A DNA stretch of 64,000 nt, from contig DATLJB010000159.1 in the NCBI GenBank assembly GCA_035539075.1, positions 33,578-97,577 of the forward strand, in the 5' to 3' direction. Numbering within the stretch: position 1 is the first letter of the stretch; each line of letters begins with the position of its first letter. Of this stretch, positions 42,793 through 51,907 are shown piece after piece. This DNA comes from Dongia_B sp035539075. Its GTDB lineage: Bacteria; Pseudomonadota; Alphaproteobacteria; Dongiales; Dongiaceae. The notes under the pieces are model-generated. The model was not told the origin of the DNA and searched no databases. It saw only the letters and a program-made list of their open reading frames with translations. Position numbers and translations under genes: made by a program.

Positions 42793-44274
42793 ATGGATAT
42801 TATGCGTCTTCGTCCTGTTGCTTACGCTCTGAGCGCTTCGGTCTGGCTGACAGGATGCGGAACGACGGGCGACAACACCTTCATGGCTGGAATGCCCGGC
42901 ATGGCAGGAATGACCGCCCCCGCTCCGGCGGCCAGCGAGGCGAAGACCTCGCCCTTGATGATGGTCGGGCTGATGGCGCAGGCCGACAAGAATGGGGGCG
43001 ACAGGAATAAAGACAGCTACGCGGCGCTCTTCCCGTTCTACGCCGAGATCTGCGCCCTTTCCGAAATCAACAAGAAGCCGGGCTTCGGCGTTGAATTCGC
43101 CAGCGGCTTCGGCGGCCATTCGGTGCTCTATCTCAACGGTGTCTGCCGCGTCGAGGATGCCGGCTATCCCACCATCAAGCTTTGCGACCGCGACGTGGCG
43201 CGCCAGGGCGTCGGGCTCAGCGTCAACGACCATTACAAGAACGCCAATTGGGTGGCCGTGCCGGGCAAGGACTTCCTGTTTTATGGAACGCTGACGCCGA
43301 CGGATACGGTGACGCCGGCCGGCTATCAACGCACCCAGGCCAAGGCGATGCATATGGGCATCCTGGACGGCATCGAGTTCCACAAGCGCTATTTCGCGGA
43401 CATGCCGGCCGGCACCTCGAAGCGCGACCATATGTACGAACTGTCGATCTCCACCGATTACGCGGTCAATTTCGGCCGCGACCGCTATTGCGCGCGGGTG
43501 CCGATGCAGCGCGAGCAGATGCAGCGGATGGTCGCCTATCTCAACAAGCTCAACGAGCCTTATCGCGACCGCAAACAGGTCTTCCATTGGAATGTGCTGG
43601 GCAACAACTGCTCGCATATGACCCATAACGCCCTCGCCGCCGCCGGTATCTGGGACGAGATCGGCGTCGATCAGCCCTTCTTCATCGCAGCTTTCGATTT
43701 TCCGGTGCCGAAGAACGAATTCGTCAATCTGATGCAGCGCACCAACGATCTCGACCTCGACGATGTGGCGGCGCTCTATCGCGACACCGGCCTGCGCCGC
43801 AACCTGATGCTGCATGACACGCTGCCGCTGCGCGCCGGCGCCTTGGCGGATGCGGCGCCGGTGATGCCGAAGAACATGATCTACGAGACGCATCCGCGGC
43901 TGATCTTCTATGATCCGCTCGGGCGCTATCAGCGCGCCTTCGAAGCGATGATGAGCGATCCGCGCTATCTCGACCTGCATGCCAATCTGGACTATTTCGC
44001 CGGCCTCTATCAGCGGGTTTCCGCGCAGCGCAAGCCGGTCTCCTGGTATCTCGACCATCATAAAATTGGTCCCCAGGAAGCCGAGGATTTCCGCGCCTTC
44101 TACGAGCGCTATTACGACTATATCGAGCGCCAGAGCACGACCATCGAAAGCCAGATCGCCATGCTGAACGGCACGCCCGCCGATGGCCGCCCGCTGGTGG
44201 TCGGAGCGTCCAGCGGCACCCTGCCCGGCATTCCCACCTCCGACATCGTGGCCCCCGCCGCTTCCGCACCCTGA
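42793..44274 (+). CDS. Lipoprotein with permuted papain-like (DUF4105-like) His/Cys motifs
   Basis: 493 aa. The lipobox LTGC (Cys22) predicts an outer-membrane or periplasmic lipoprotein. A Met/Ala/Pro-rich linker with an 18-bp duplication (MAGMPG, MAGMTA) follows. In the body, GFGGHSVLYLNGVCRV places a His (about 109) and HWNVLGNNCSHMTHNALAAAGIWD places a Cys (about 273). This His-before-Cys order is that of circularly permuted NlpC/papain-like enzymes and of DUF4105 proteins such as lipoprotein N-acyltransferase-type enzymes. I cannot assign a reaction. ATG 42793 is preferred because it gives a proper signal peptide; the frame is open upstream to 42619. Confidence 0.65.
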   Translation: MDIMRLRPVAYALSASVWLTGCGTTGDNTFMAGMPGMAGMTAPAPAASEAKTSPLMMVGLMAQADKNGGDRNKDSYAALFPFYAEICALSEINKKPGFGVEFASGFGGHSVLYLNGVCRVEDAGYPTIKLCDRDVARQGVGLSVNDHYKNANWVAVPGKDFLFYGTLTPTDTVTPAGYQRTQAKAMHMGILDGIEFHKRYFADMPAGTSKRDHMYELSISTDYAVNFGRDRYCARVPMQREQMQRMVAYLNKLNEPYRDRKQVFHWNVLGNNCSHMTHNALAAAGIWDEIGVDQPFFIAAFDFPVPKNEFVNLMQRTNDLDLDDVAALYRDTGLRRNLMLHDTLPLRAGALADAAPVMPKNMIYETHPRLIFYDPLGRYQRAFEAMMSDPRYLDLHANLDYFAGLYQRVSAQRKPVSWYLDHHKIGPQEAEDFRAFYERYYDYIERQSTTIESQIAMLNGTPADGRPLVVGASSGTLPGIPTSDIVAPAASAP

Positions 44275-44339
44275 CGGTTGCGGTGATGGACTGGGGCGAC
44301 GACCTGCTGATTGCACATCAGTTGCTCCGGGGAGAGCCA

Positions 44340-44364
44340 ATTCTCCGCATGATTTGCGGAGAAT
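44340..44364. promoter_or_regulatory. Strong short hairpin before the GST gene
   Basis: Perfect inverted repeat with 10-bp arms ATTCTCCGCA and TGCGGAGAAT and a TGATT loop. There is no T-run, so it is not a classical terminator. It lies 65 bases after the lipoprotein stop and 98 before the GST start. It could be an operator or a transcript-end hairpin. Confidence 0.5.
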
Positions 44365-44461
44365 GTACAAGTCATTCGGCGGCTGACCGAGCCGGCCTTT
44401 TCAGCCCGCCTCCTGCCCGCTAAACTCGCGCGATCCCGCCATGTCCCCATCCGGAGTCGCC

Positions 44462-45073
44462 ATGCTGAAATTCTATTACGCCAAGAACACCTGCGCGCTG
44501 GCGAGCCGCATCGCCCTGGAAGAGGCCGGCCTGGCCTATGAGCTCGTCATGCTGGATTTCGCCAGCAATCAGCAGCGCTCGCCTGACTATCTGAAGGTCA
44601 ACCCCAAGGGCCGGGTGCCGGCGCTGGCGACCGAACACGGCGTCATCACCGAGACGCCGGCCATCCTCGCCTTCATCGCCCAGAGCGCACCGGCGGCGAA
44701 ACTGGCCCCGCTCAACGATGCCTTCGCCTTCGCCGAGATCCAGGCCTTCACCAATTATCTCTGCAGCACCGTGCATGTCGCCCATGCCCATAACCGACGC
44801 GGCACGCGCTGGGCGAATGAGCCCGCCTCGATCGAGGACATGAAGCGCAAGGTGCCGGAAACCATGGCCGCCTGTTTCGATATCATCGAGCACGGCATGT
44901 ATAAGGGTCCCTGGGTGATGGGCGAGAGCTACACCATCGCCGATCCCTATCTTTTCACCATCGCCACCTGGCTGGAGGGCGACGGCGTCGATACCAGCCG
45001 CTTCCCCAAGGTGATCGATCACCGCCGCCGCATGGCGGAGCGGCCCGCCGTCAAGCGGGCGCTGCAAGGCTAG
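44462..45073 (+). CDS. Glutathione S-transferase family protein
   Basis: 203 aa. The N-terminal thioredoxin-like domain is MLKFYYAKNTCALASRIALEEAGLAYELVMLDF, with the Cys/Ser-bearing first loop of bacterial GSTs. ILAFIAQSAPAAKLAP ends it, and an all-helical C-terminal domain with the YTIADPYLFTIATW N-capping motif follows. It conjugates or reduces substrates with glutathione in the cytoplasm; the substrate is unknown. ATG 44462 follows CGGAG at five bases. Convergent with the LysE gene. Confidence 0.87.
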   Translation: MLKFYYAKNTCALASRIALEEAGLAYELVMLDFASNQQRSPDYLKVNPKGRVPALATEHGVITETPAILAFIAQSAPAAKLAPLNDAFAFAEIQAFTNYLCSTVHVAHAHNRRGTRWANEPASIEDMKRKVPETMAACFDIIEHGMYKGPWVMGESYTIADPYLFTIATWLEGDGVDTSRFPKVIDHRRRMAERPAVKRALQG

Positions 45074-45107
45074 CGGCCCGAAACCGCCACGGCAGGCGGC
45101 ATGAGAC

Positions 45108-45716
45108 TCAAAGCAAGGCGGTGACCGCCACCGAGGCGACCAGCAGCAGGGCGAAGGCAATATTGAGGACACGGCTGCTGGCCGGATCATGGAAGAAGCG
45201 CGTCAAGGCCGCTCCGGCGTTGAGCCAGGCGAGATTGACGGCGATGATGATCAGCGTCAGCACCACCGTCTTCAGGACCGCATCGAGGCCGAGCCGGTCG
45301 CGGATCAGCACGAAGCCGGAAAACAGCGCCGCCATCGCGACATAGCCCTTTGGATTGACCAAGGACAGCAGGATGCCGCCGGGAAGGCTGGGCGGCCGCT
45401 GCGCGTGGTCCGCCGCGGTTACGGCATCTGCACCGATCGGCGGGGCGGTGGCGATGCGCCAGGCGAGATAAAGGAAATAGATCGCCGCCCCCACCGTGAC
45501 GATAGGCGCGGCGCCCGGTATCGCGAGGATGAGGCCGGCCATGCCGGTGGCGATGATCGCCATGACCAGGACCATGCCGATCACCAGCCCGCAGAGATAG
45601 CCGAGGCCCGGCCGCGTGCCGAAAGCCGCACCGGTCGCGGCGAGGCTGAGCGTTGCCGGACCGGGACTGCCGGCCAAGGCCAGGCCGGCCAGGATGAAGG
45701 CCAGAACGCCGTCCAT
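45108..45716 (-). CDS. LysE-family amino-acid exporter
   Basis: 202 aa with six helices. It starts MDGVLAFILAGLALAGSPGPATLSLAATGAAFGTRPGLGYLCGLVIG, the family's Pro-Gly-Pro signature region, and has LSLVNPKGYVAMAALFSGF in the second half. This is the usual length for LysE/RhtB exporters of amino acids. ATG 45716 begins the conserved sequence; the frame stays open far upstream without similarity. About 300 bp of unassigned DNA separates it from the divergent NAD operon and should hold both promoters. Confidence 0.86.
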   Translation of the reverse strand: MDGVLAFILAGLALAGSPGPATLSLAATGAAFGTRPGLGYLCGLVIGMVLVMAIIATGMAGLILAIPGAAPIVTVGAAIYFLYLAWRIATAPPIGADAVTAADHAQRPPSLPGGILLSLVNPKGYVAMAALFSGFVLIRDRLGLDAVLKTVVLTLIIIAVNLAWLNAGAALTRFFHDPASSRVLNIAFALLLVASVAVTALL

Positions 45717-46016
45717 TTCCGCACCTGTTGCCGCGGGCCCATGCGGCGCCGCACCGGGGCCTGCCGCATTGCGGCCCCTATCCCCCCACGCATCCGCCCC
45801 TGCATCCGCCGATTGACGATCCTGGCTGTCTTCTATGACCGCTTTCCGGGAATTGTCTTGGATGATCGTGCGCGATCTGCCGGGACGCGCTGCACGAAGC
45901 CTCTTCCCAAAGCGGCAAAAAACGCCAATATGAAGGCTGTGGAGCAACGCGGTCCTGATCGGGAGTGACGTTGACCGCGACCCGAAACCGCCCCGCCGGG
46001 GTGAGAAGAGGATGAC

Positions 46017-47735
46017 ATGACAGCCCAACACGAAACGGCGCTGCGCGTAGCGCTCGTCCAGGCCAATCCCACCGTCGGCGATTTCGCCGGCAATCTCGAC
46101 AAGCTCCTGACCTATTGCCGTCAGAATCGCGATGCCGATCTGATCGTCTTTCCGGAATGCTATCTCAGCGGCTATCCGCTGGAAGACCTGGTCCTGCGCC
46201 AGGATTTCCTCACCGTCCTGCACCGCCACACCGCCATGCTGGCCGAGCGCATCGCCGCCGAGAAGCTACCCACCGTTCTGGTCGGCCTGCCGCTGAACGG
46301 CACCGACCTCCCCTTCAATGCCGCGCATCTGATCAGCCAGGAAGGCATCGTTCACAGCATCCTCAAGAATGAGCTGCCGAACGAGGATGTCTTCGATGAG
46401 CGGCGCATCTTCGACCATGGCCATAACCCGAAGCCGATGCCCTTCGGCGACTGGCGCCTCGGCGCGATGATCTGCGAGGACATGTGGCACGGCAATGTCA
46501 CGCGCGCCCTGGTGGACGAGTTGATCGACTGCCTGATCGTCATCAACGGCTCGCCCTATGAGATCGACAAGCTGCCGGTCCGACTGAACCACGCCCGCGA
46601 GCGGGTGCGGCGCGCGGGCAAGCCGCTGCTCTATCTCAACATGGTCGGCGGGCAGGATGAGCTGGTGCTGGATGGCGGCAGCTTCGCGCTGGACCGTCAC
46701 GGCAAGGTCGTCGCGCAGCTGCCGGCCTTCCATGAAGCGGTGATGCGCGTCACCCTGCGCAAGCGCGAGGGCGTGGTCGAGATCGCGCCCGACGATGCGG
46801 CCAATGCCGTCACCGAATATCCCGAACGACTGGAGGCGATCTATACCGCCTGCGTGCTCGGCCTGCGCGACTATATCGAGAAGAACCGCTTTCCCCATGT
46901 CATGCTCGGCGTTTCCGGCGGCCTCGATTCCGCGCTGGTCGCCGCCATGGCGGTGGACGCCATCGGCAAGGACCGCGTCTACGGCTTCATGCTGCCGGCG
47001 CGCTTCACCGGCTCGCTCAGCCTCGACCTCGCCCGCGATCTCTTCGCCCGGCTCGGCTGCCGCCATCACACCATCGCCATCGAGGCGCCGCATCGCGCGG
47101 TGGAGGCGCAGCTGGCGGATGTCACTGCACAGCAGCTCTTCAAGGCGGCGCGGCCGGAAGACCTCGGCCTTGCCGCCGAGAACCTGCAGCCGCGCCTGCG
47201 CGGCATGCTGCTGATGGCGATCTCCAACGCCTATGGCGGCCTCGTCCTTTCAACCGGCAACAAGTCGGAAATGTCGGTCGGCTATGCGACGCTCTATGGC
47301 GACATGTGCGGCGGCTTCAATCCGATCAAGGATCTCTACAAGACCACCGCTTTCGAACTCTGCCGCTGGCGCAACCGCGTCAAGCCCGACTGGGTGCTGG
47401 GCGGCACGGAGCCGATCCCGGAAGCGATCATCAGCCGGCCGCCGACGGCGGAGCTGCGCCCCGACCAGACCGACGAAAGTGCGCTTGGCTCCTATGACCA
47501 TCTCGACACGGTGCTGCGCCTGCTGATCGAAGGCCAGCATTCGCCGATCCGCACCCGCGAACTCGCCTCCGCCCGGCTCGGCCATGAGGTCAGCCAGGAT
47601 TACGTGGAGAAGGTGGCGCGGCTGGTGAAACGCGCGGAATACAAGCGCCGCCAGGCGCCGCCGGGCGTCAAGCTGACCAGCAAATCCTTCGGCAAGGGCT
47701 GGCGTTATCCGATCACCAATCGCGCCGAGCTGTGA
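46017..47735 (+). CDS. nadE: Glutamine-dependent NAD+ synthetase
   Basis: 572 aa, two-domain enzyme making NAD+ from deamido-NAD+, ATP and glutamine. The N-terminal nitrilase-type glutaminase has the triad Glu47 (VFPECYLSGYP), Lys117 (HSILKNELPNEDVFDE) and Cys153 (GAMICEDMWHG). The C-terminal synthetase has the PP-loop LGVSGGLDSALVAAMA at about 300 and STGNKSEMSVGYATLYGDMCGGFNPIKDLYKT. The ATG follows AGAGGATGAC. First gene of a tight three-gene NAD salvage operon; 10 bases separate it from pncB. Confidence 0.95.
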   Translation: MTAQHETALRVALVQANPTVGDFAGNLDKLLTYCRQNRDADLIVFPECYLSGYPLEDLVLRQDFLTVLHRHTAMLAERIAAEKLPTVLVGLPLNGTDLPFNAAHLISQEGIVHSILKNELPNEDVFDERRIFDHGHNPKPMPFGDWRLGAMICEDMWHGNVTRALVDELIDCLIVINGSPYEIDKLPVRLNHARERVRRAGKPLLYLNMVGGQDELVLDGGSFALDRHGKVVAQLPAFHEAVMRVTLRKREGVVEIAPDDAANAVTEYPERLEAIYTACVLGLRDYIEKNRFPHVMLGVSGGLDSALVAAMAVDAIGKDRVYGFMLPARFTGSLSLDLARDLFARLGCRHHTIAIEAPHRAVEAQLADVTAQQLFKAARPEDLGLAAENLQPRLRGMLLMAISNAYGGLVLSTGNKSEMSVGYATLYGDMCGGFNPIKDLYKTTAFELCRWRNRVKPDWVLGGTEPIPEAIISRPPTAELRPDQTDESALGSYDHLDTVLRLLIEGQHSPIRTRELASARLGHEVSQDYVEKVARLVKRAEYKRRQAPPGVKLTSKSFGKGWRYPITNRAEL

Positions 47736-47745
47736 GGGAACGGCG

Positions 47746-49053
47746 ATGCAATTCGTCGATCTCGGTAAGCGGGCCTATGACCATTCCTTCAAGATCGATC
47801 CGGTCATCCGCAGCCTGCTGGATACGGATTTCTACAAGTTCCTGATGCTGCTGCTGATCTGGCAGAAGCATCGCGACGTGCCGGTCACTTTCTCCATCAA
47901 CAACCGCACCAAGATCGTGCGGCTGGCGGAGCTGGTTCCCGAGAGCGAATTGCGTGCGCAGCTCGATCATGTGCGGGAACTGTCGTTCCGGAAATCGGAG
48001 CTGATCTGGCTCGCCGGCAACACCTTCTATGGCCGCAAGGGCATCTTCCCCGGCGATTTCATCGACTGGCTGGGGCAGTTGCGCCTGCCCGACTACCACC
48101 TCGCCCGGGAAGACGGGCAATACCGGCTGGATTTCAGCGGCGGCTGGGCCGAGGTCACCCTGTGGGAGATCTATGCCCTTGCCATCATCAACGAGCTGAA
48201 GGCGCGCGCGGTCCTGCGCAAGCTGGGGCGCCTGGAACTCGACATCCTCTATGCGCGCGCCAAGACCAAGGCCTGGAACAAGATCGCCCGCCTGGCCAGG
48301 CTCGAGGACCTCAACATCACCGAATTCGGCACAAGGCGACGGCATGGCTTCCTGTGGCAGCATTGGATCGACCTCGCCATGATCGAGGGGTTGGGCGCGC
48401 GCTTCACCGGCACTTCCAACGCCTATCTCGCCATGCAGCTCGACCTCGAGGCCAAGGGCACCAACGCCCATGAGCTGCCGATGGTCTATGCCGCCATGGC
48501 CGGCGAGGATGACGCCGCCGTCAAGCGCGCCCCCTACCAGGTGCTGGAGGACTGGCAGCAGCTTTATCCGGACGCCCTGCGCGTCATGCTGCCCGATACC
48601 TATGGCACCACGCAGTTCCTGGAATCGGCGCCCGACTGGATGGCGGGCTGGGCGGGTGCCCGCATCGACAGCAAGAACCCGATCATCGGCGGCGAGGAAA
48701 TGATCGCCTGGTGGCAGTCGCGCGGCGAAGACCCGCGCCAGAAGCTGCTGCTCTTCTCCGACGGCATCGATATCGACGAGATCGAGGTCTTGCATGCGCG
48801 CTTCCACAAGCGCGTGCGCCTCGCCTTCGGCTGGGGCACCAAGCTCACCAATGATTTCGCCGGCTGCCTTGCCCATGACAGCCCGCTGCTCGATCCGATC
48901 TCGCTGGTCTGCAAAGTGAGCCATGCCGCCGGCCGCAGCGCGGTCAAGCTCTCCGACAATTTCGACAAGGCCTCCGGCAGCCCGGCGGAGATCGCCCGCT
49001 ACCGGCGCCTGTTCGGCGATCGCGGCATCGAGCGCCGCGAGATCGTGGTCTGA
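47746..49053 (+). CDS. pncB: Nicotinate phosphoribosyltransferase
   Basis: 435 aa. It converts nicotinate and PRPP to nicotinate mononucleotide. Family marks are LLDTDFYKFLMLLLIWQKH near the N-terminus, ITEFGTRRRHGFLWQHW, FTGTSNAYLAMQL, and LLLFSDGIDIDEI with FGWGTKLTNDF for the PRPP/phosphate-binding part. Length is normal. It lies between nadE and a nucleotidyltransferase gene with gaps of 10 and 16 bases. The operon therefore covers nicotinate to NaMN, then NaAD (if the third enzyme is the adenylyltransferase), then NAD. Confidence 0.95.
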   Translation: MQFVDLGKRAYDHSFKIDPVIRSLLDTDFYKFLMLLLIWQKHRDVPVTFSINNRTKIVRLAELVPESELRAQLDHVRELSFRKSELIWLAGNTFYGRKGIFPGDFIDWLGQLRLPDYHLAREDGQYRLDFSGGWAEVTLWEIYALAIINELKARAVLRKLGRLELDILYARAKTKAWNKIARLARLEDLNITEFGTRRRHGFLWQHWIDLAMIEGLGARFTGTSNAYLAMQLDLEAKGTNAHELPMVYAAMAGEDDAAVKRAPYQVLEDWQQLYPDALRVMLPDTYGTTQFLESAPDWMAGWAGARIDSKNPIIGGEEMIAWWQSRGEDPRQKLLLFSDGIDIDEIEVLHARFHKRVRLAFGWGTKLTNDFAGCLAHDSPLLDPISLVCKVSHAAGRSAVKLSDNFDKASGSPAEIARYRRLFGDRGIERREIVV

Positions 49054-49069
49054 CGGAAGGGACGCAATC

Positions 49070-49846
49070 ATGGCGCGCGCAAAATCCTCGCCCCGCCCGG
49101 CCGATGCGGTGACTGACCGCACCGGCCTCATCGTTGCCGATTTCCAGACCCTGCATTGGGGCCATGTGCGGCTGCTGACGCAGATGCTGGGCAGCGTCGA
49201 TCTCGGCATCGTCGCCCTCGGCTCCACGCAATTGCACGGCATCGGCGGCCATCCCTTCACCTTCGACCAGAAGAAGGAGATGGTGCAGGCGCTGTTCGGC
49301 GATGCGTTCCGCTTCCTGCCGCTGCAGGATATCGATGCCAGCCTGGAGACCGGCGACTGGCTGGCTTACGTGATGGGCCGCATCCGCTCGGCGGGGCTGC
49401 CGGAGCCGACCGATTACTTCACCGGCTCGGAGATCGATGCGCGCTATTACACCGCGCATTTCGCCTCCCTCGGCGATCCCGCGCATCCCAGCGCGGATAC
49501 CATGACCTATCGCAATCCGCAAAGCGGCCGCCAGCTGCATATCCTCGACCGCCGCGCGACCGCGGTCAAATCCGGCCGCGAGATCCGCTTCCTGATCGAG
49601 AACCGCGACGCGGCCTGGCGTCAATATGTGCCGCCTTTGCTCTGGCGCTATATCGAGCAGAATTATCCGCCGCATCTGCGCACCGCCATCCGCGTCGAGG
49701 CGACCCCGCCCGACAACGTTCCCGTCGGCACGCGCTGTATCCTCAATACCACCGGCGAGGTGCTGGCCCTGCGCGACGACGGCAAATGGCGGCCTCTCGC
49801 CAAGACCGATGAGAAGGCGGCGGATTTCCAGCGGCGACGGAGCTAG
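49070..49846 (+). CDS. Nicotinate/nicotinamide-nucleotide adenylyltransferase-like protein
   Basis: 258 aa. The nucleotidyltransferase motif LIVADFQTLHWGHVRLL has the HxGH signature (HWGH), and a C-terminal segment (RRATAVKSGREIRFLIE) fits the IS-x-T-x-x-R-like phosphate motif. The order after nadE and pncB strongly suggests it makes NaAD or NAD from the mononucleotide. It is unlike canonical NadD, and closer in motif to NadM (FQ-x-x-H-x-GH). The C-terminal 60 residues (VEATPPDNVPVGTRCILNTTGEVLALRDDGKWRPL) form an extra small domain. ATG 49070 follows GGAAGG. Confidence 0.8.
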   Translation: MARAKSSPRPADAVTDRTGLIVADFQTLHWGHVRLLTQMLGSVDLGIVALGSTQLHGIGGHPFTFDQKKEMVQALFGDAFRFLPLQDIDASLETGDWLAYVMGRIRSAGLPEPTDYFTGSEIDARYYTAHFASLGDPAHPSADTMTYRNPQSGRQLHILDRRATAVKSGREIRFLIENRDAAWRQYVPPLLWRYIEQNYPPHLRTAIRVEATPPDNVPVGTRCILNTTGEVLALRDDGKWRPLAKTDEKAADFQRRRS

Positions 49847-49853
49847 AGGCGCT

Positions 49854-50906
49854 TCAGCGCTCTCGCGCTTCCGCATCGGCCCGCTGCCATGTCGCCGCCA
49901 TCAACAGCAATCCGATGCCGGTCCAGGCGGCGCCGATCGCCTTCAAAGCCAGAGCGGCGGCAAGGCTGCCGCCGATCACGCCGCCAAGCGCGGCGAAGCT
50001 CAAGGCATTGCCTTCCGGCAACATCACAGAGACCAGCTGCAGCATGCCGAGCAGGGTGAGCAAGGCGCGGGCGAAGAAGCCGGCGAGCGTGATCCATGCA
50101 CAGGAACGGGCAGCCGGGCTGAGCAAGCCGCGAAGGCCGAGACGGATCAGCCCCGCCATCATCAGGATGCAGGCGAGCAGCCAGGCGCCCTGGCTGACCA
50201 GATAGCCGAGATCCGCCCGGTTCAGCGCAAAGAGCGCCGCTTCGACGACGGCGATCAGGACGGTGATCGACAGCAAGGGGATGCGGTGGCGCGATGCGGC
50301 GTTTGCCGTCAGGCGCTCGGTGAGAGAGGCCAGCAGCAAGGCGGAGAGGCCGACCAGGACGCAGACCGGCAGCAGAAGGAATGAGGCGTCGAGGGCGGCG
50401 GTAACCGGCGAGGCCGGCGCGCTGCCGGCCGCCACGAATGTGGGCAGCAGAACCAGCGCGAAGATCAGGGCATTCAGCAGATGGAAACTGGCGCAGGCAC
50501 CGAGCCAGAGCGGCGGCGGCGTCTCAGCCGGCAAAACCTCCACCGATCGCGCATCAGGCGATGGCGCAGCAGCCGATGGCGCACCATCGACTGAAGCCGT
50601 TTCCGCCATCGACTCTTCGACTGGCGACCGTTCGACCGGCGACGGGATTGGCGGCGCTTCGCCGGGCGCGTCCGCCGGTGCGATCGCGGCGGGCGATGCT
50701 TGCGCTGGGTGTGGCACTGAGCGTGACCCTGGCTGGAGTGGCGCTTGATCTGGCGCCTCGGCCGGCCGTTTCACGCCGCGCGACGCGCGACCGAAGCGCC
50801 ATCGCATCAGCAAGGCGATGATGCCGACCGCGAAATTGATCGCCATCGACGCAAAGGCCGGCTCGCGCAGCAGCAATCCCGCCGGCTCCATGCTCGAAAC
50901 ATCCAT
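49854..50906 (-). CDS. Membrane protein with disordered loop, unknown function
   Basis: 350 aa, convergent with the NAD operon (7-bp gap). One N-terminal helix (FASMAINFAVGIIALLM), then about 90 Pro/Ala/Glu-rich residues with two degenerate 15-bp duplications (50557-50586, 50617-50646). Seven further helices follow (for example FHLLNALIFALVLLPTFV, ASFLLLPVCVLVGLSALLLASL, IPLLSITVLIAVVEAALFALN). I do not recognise a family. ATG 50906 follows a GGGGAAGGGG tract. Confidence 0.62.
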   Translation of the reverse strand: MDVSSMEPAGLLLREPAFASMAINFAVGIIALLMRWRFGRASRGVKRPAEAPDQAPLQPGSRSVPHPAQASPAAIAPADAPGEAPPIPSPVERSPVEESMAETASVDGAPSAAAPSPDARSVEVLPAETPPPLWLGACASFHLLNALIFALVLLPTFVAAGSAPASPVTAALDASFLLLPVCVLVGLSALLLASLTERLTANAASRHRIPLLSITVLIAVVEAALFALNRADLGYLVSQGAWLLACILMMAGLIRLGLRGLLSPAARSCAWITLAGFFARALLTLLGMLQLVSVMLPEGNALSFAALGGVIGGSLAAALALKAIGAAWTGIGLLLMAATWQRADAEARER

Positions 50907-51032
50907 GCCCGCGCCCCTTCCCCGGCCATGCGATAGGCCCTGCCGGTCAACGTGACACCAAGGCCGGCCGGGAGGCAAGGACGGATAGGCTGATCCGTAG
51001 ATGATATGCGCCGCCGCAGTCCCGAATCCGGG

Positions 51033-51815
51033 CTAAACGTGGCCGTAGAAGTCGCGATGCGCGACAATGGAGAAGGCATAGTCGAGCAGGGTCGACCAGC
51101 TGAAGACCGGCATATCGAGTTCGCGCTGGATCGCGCGGGCAAAAGGCTGGAAGCCGGTGCATTCCAACACCAGCGCCCGCATATCCGCGTGCCGCGCCGC
51201 AAAGTCCTTGGCCACCGCCACCAGATCGGCCTCGGCCTTGGCGTAATCGGCCGTCGGCACGGCGGGGCGCAGATCGCGGGTCCACAAGCTGTCGAATTCG
51301 GGGCACTTGCCGTCATCCTTGGCGCCCTCAACGACATAGTTGGAGCCGATCTGGACGCCGACCGAGGTCAAGTGCCGGTCGTGCAGGCGATCGCCCTCGG
51401 CGACGAGAATGCCCACCTTGGCCTGCGGCCCCACCACCTGCTGGGCGAGCGGCACCTGGAGCAGGCTCGAGGCGAAGACGGGGATGCTGACCGCCGCCGC
51501 GAGTTCACGCTGGAACCAGGCGAAATAGCCGCATTCGGCCGCGATCGCCCTGCAGCCCATGCGCTCCAGCCGGCGGGCGGCGCGGATCACCGGTTCCAGC
51601 AGGCTGTCCTTTTCCACCCCACGCACCAGCCCGGCGATATCGACGCCCTCGGCGATCTCGTACTGGATCGGAAAGGGATAGGCGCTGGCGTTCCGGACAT
51701 CGCCCGGAAAGCCCGGATAGACCTCGTCCAGGATGATGATGCCGAGCCCCATGCCGTAGCAGGCGTGGTTGCGCCTGGCGAAAATCCGCCGAATTCCCGG
51801 GTCCCGTGCCGACAT
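51033..51815 (-). CDS. Aspartate/glutamate (hydantoin) racemase-family protein
   Basis: 260 aa. Two cysteine motifs characteristic of the Asp/Glu racemase superfamily are present: AIAAECGYFAWFQREL (Cys in the first half) and LVLECTGFQPFA (Cys in the second half). ASSLLQVPLAQQVVGPQAKVGILVAE is typical of the AroM/maleate-isomerase-like branch. It is read divergently from a LysR gene with 92 bp between them, so that regulator probably controls it. Substrate is unknown; isomerisation or decarboxylation of a dicarboxylate is possible. Confidence 0.82.
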   Translation of the reverse strand: MSARDPGIRRIFARRNHACYGMGLGIIILDEVYPGFPGDVRNASAYPFPIQYEIAEGVDIAGLVRGVEKDSLLEPVIRAARRLERMGCRAIAAECGYFAWFQRELAAAVSIPVFASSLLQVPLAQQVVGPQAKVGILVAEGDRLHDRHLTSVGVQIGSNYVVEGAKDDGKCPEFDSLWTRDLRPAVPTADYAKAEADLVAVAKDFAARHADMRALVLECTGFQPFARAIQRELDMPVFSWSTLLDYAFSIVAHRDFYGHV

Positions 51816-51907
51816 GCCTCAGCCTCCAGCCTCATCTGCATCTTTTCCATATTCTGTGTCATGATGAGATCGTGGAAAAATAAAGCTTTGTTATAGGCGC
51901 ACGCCCG

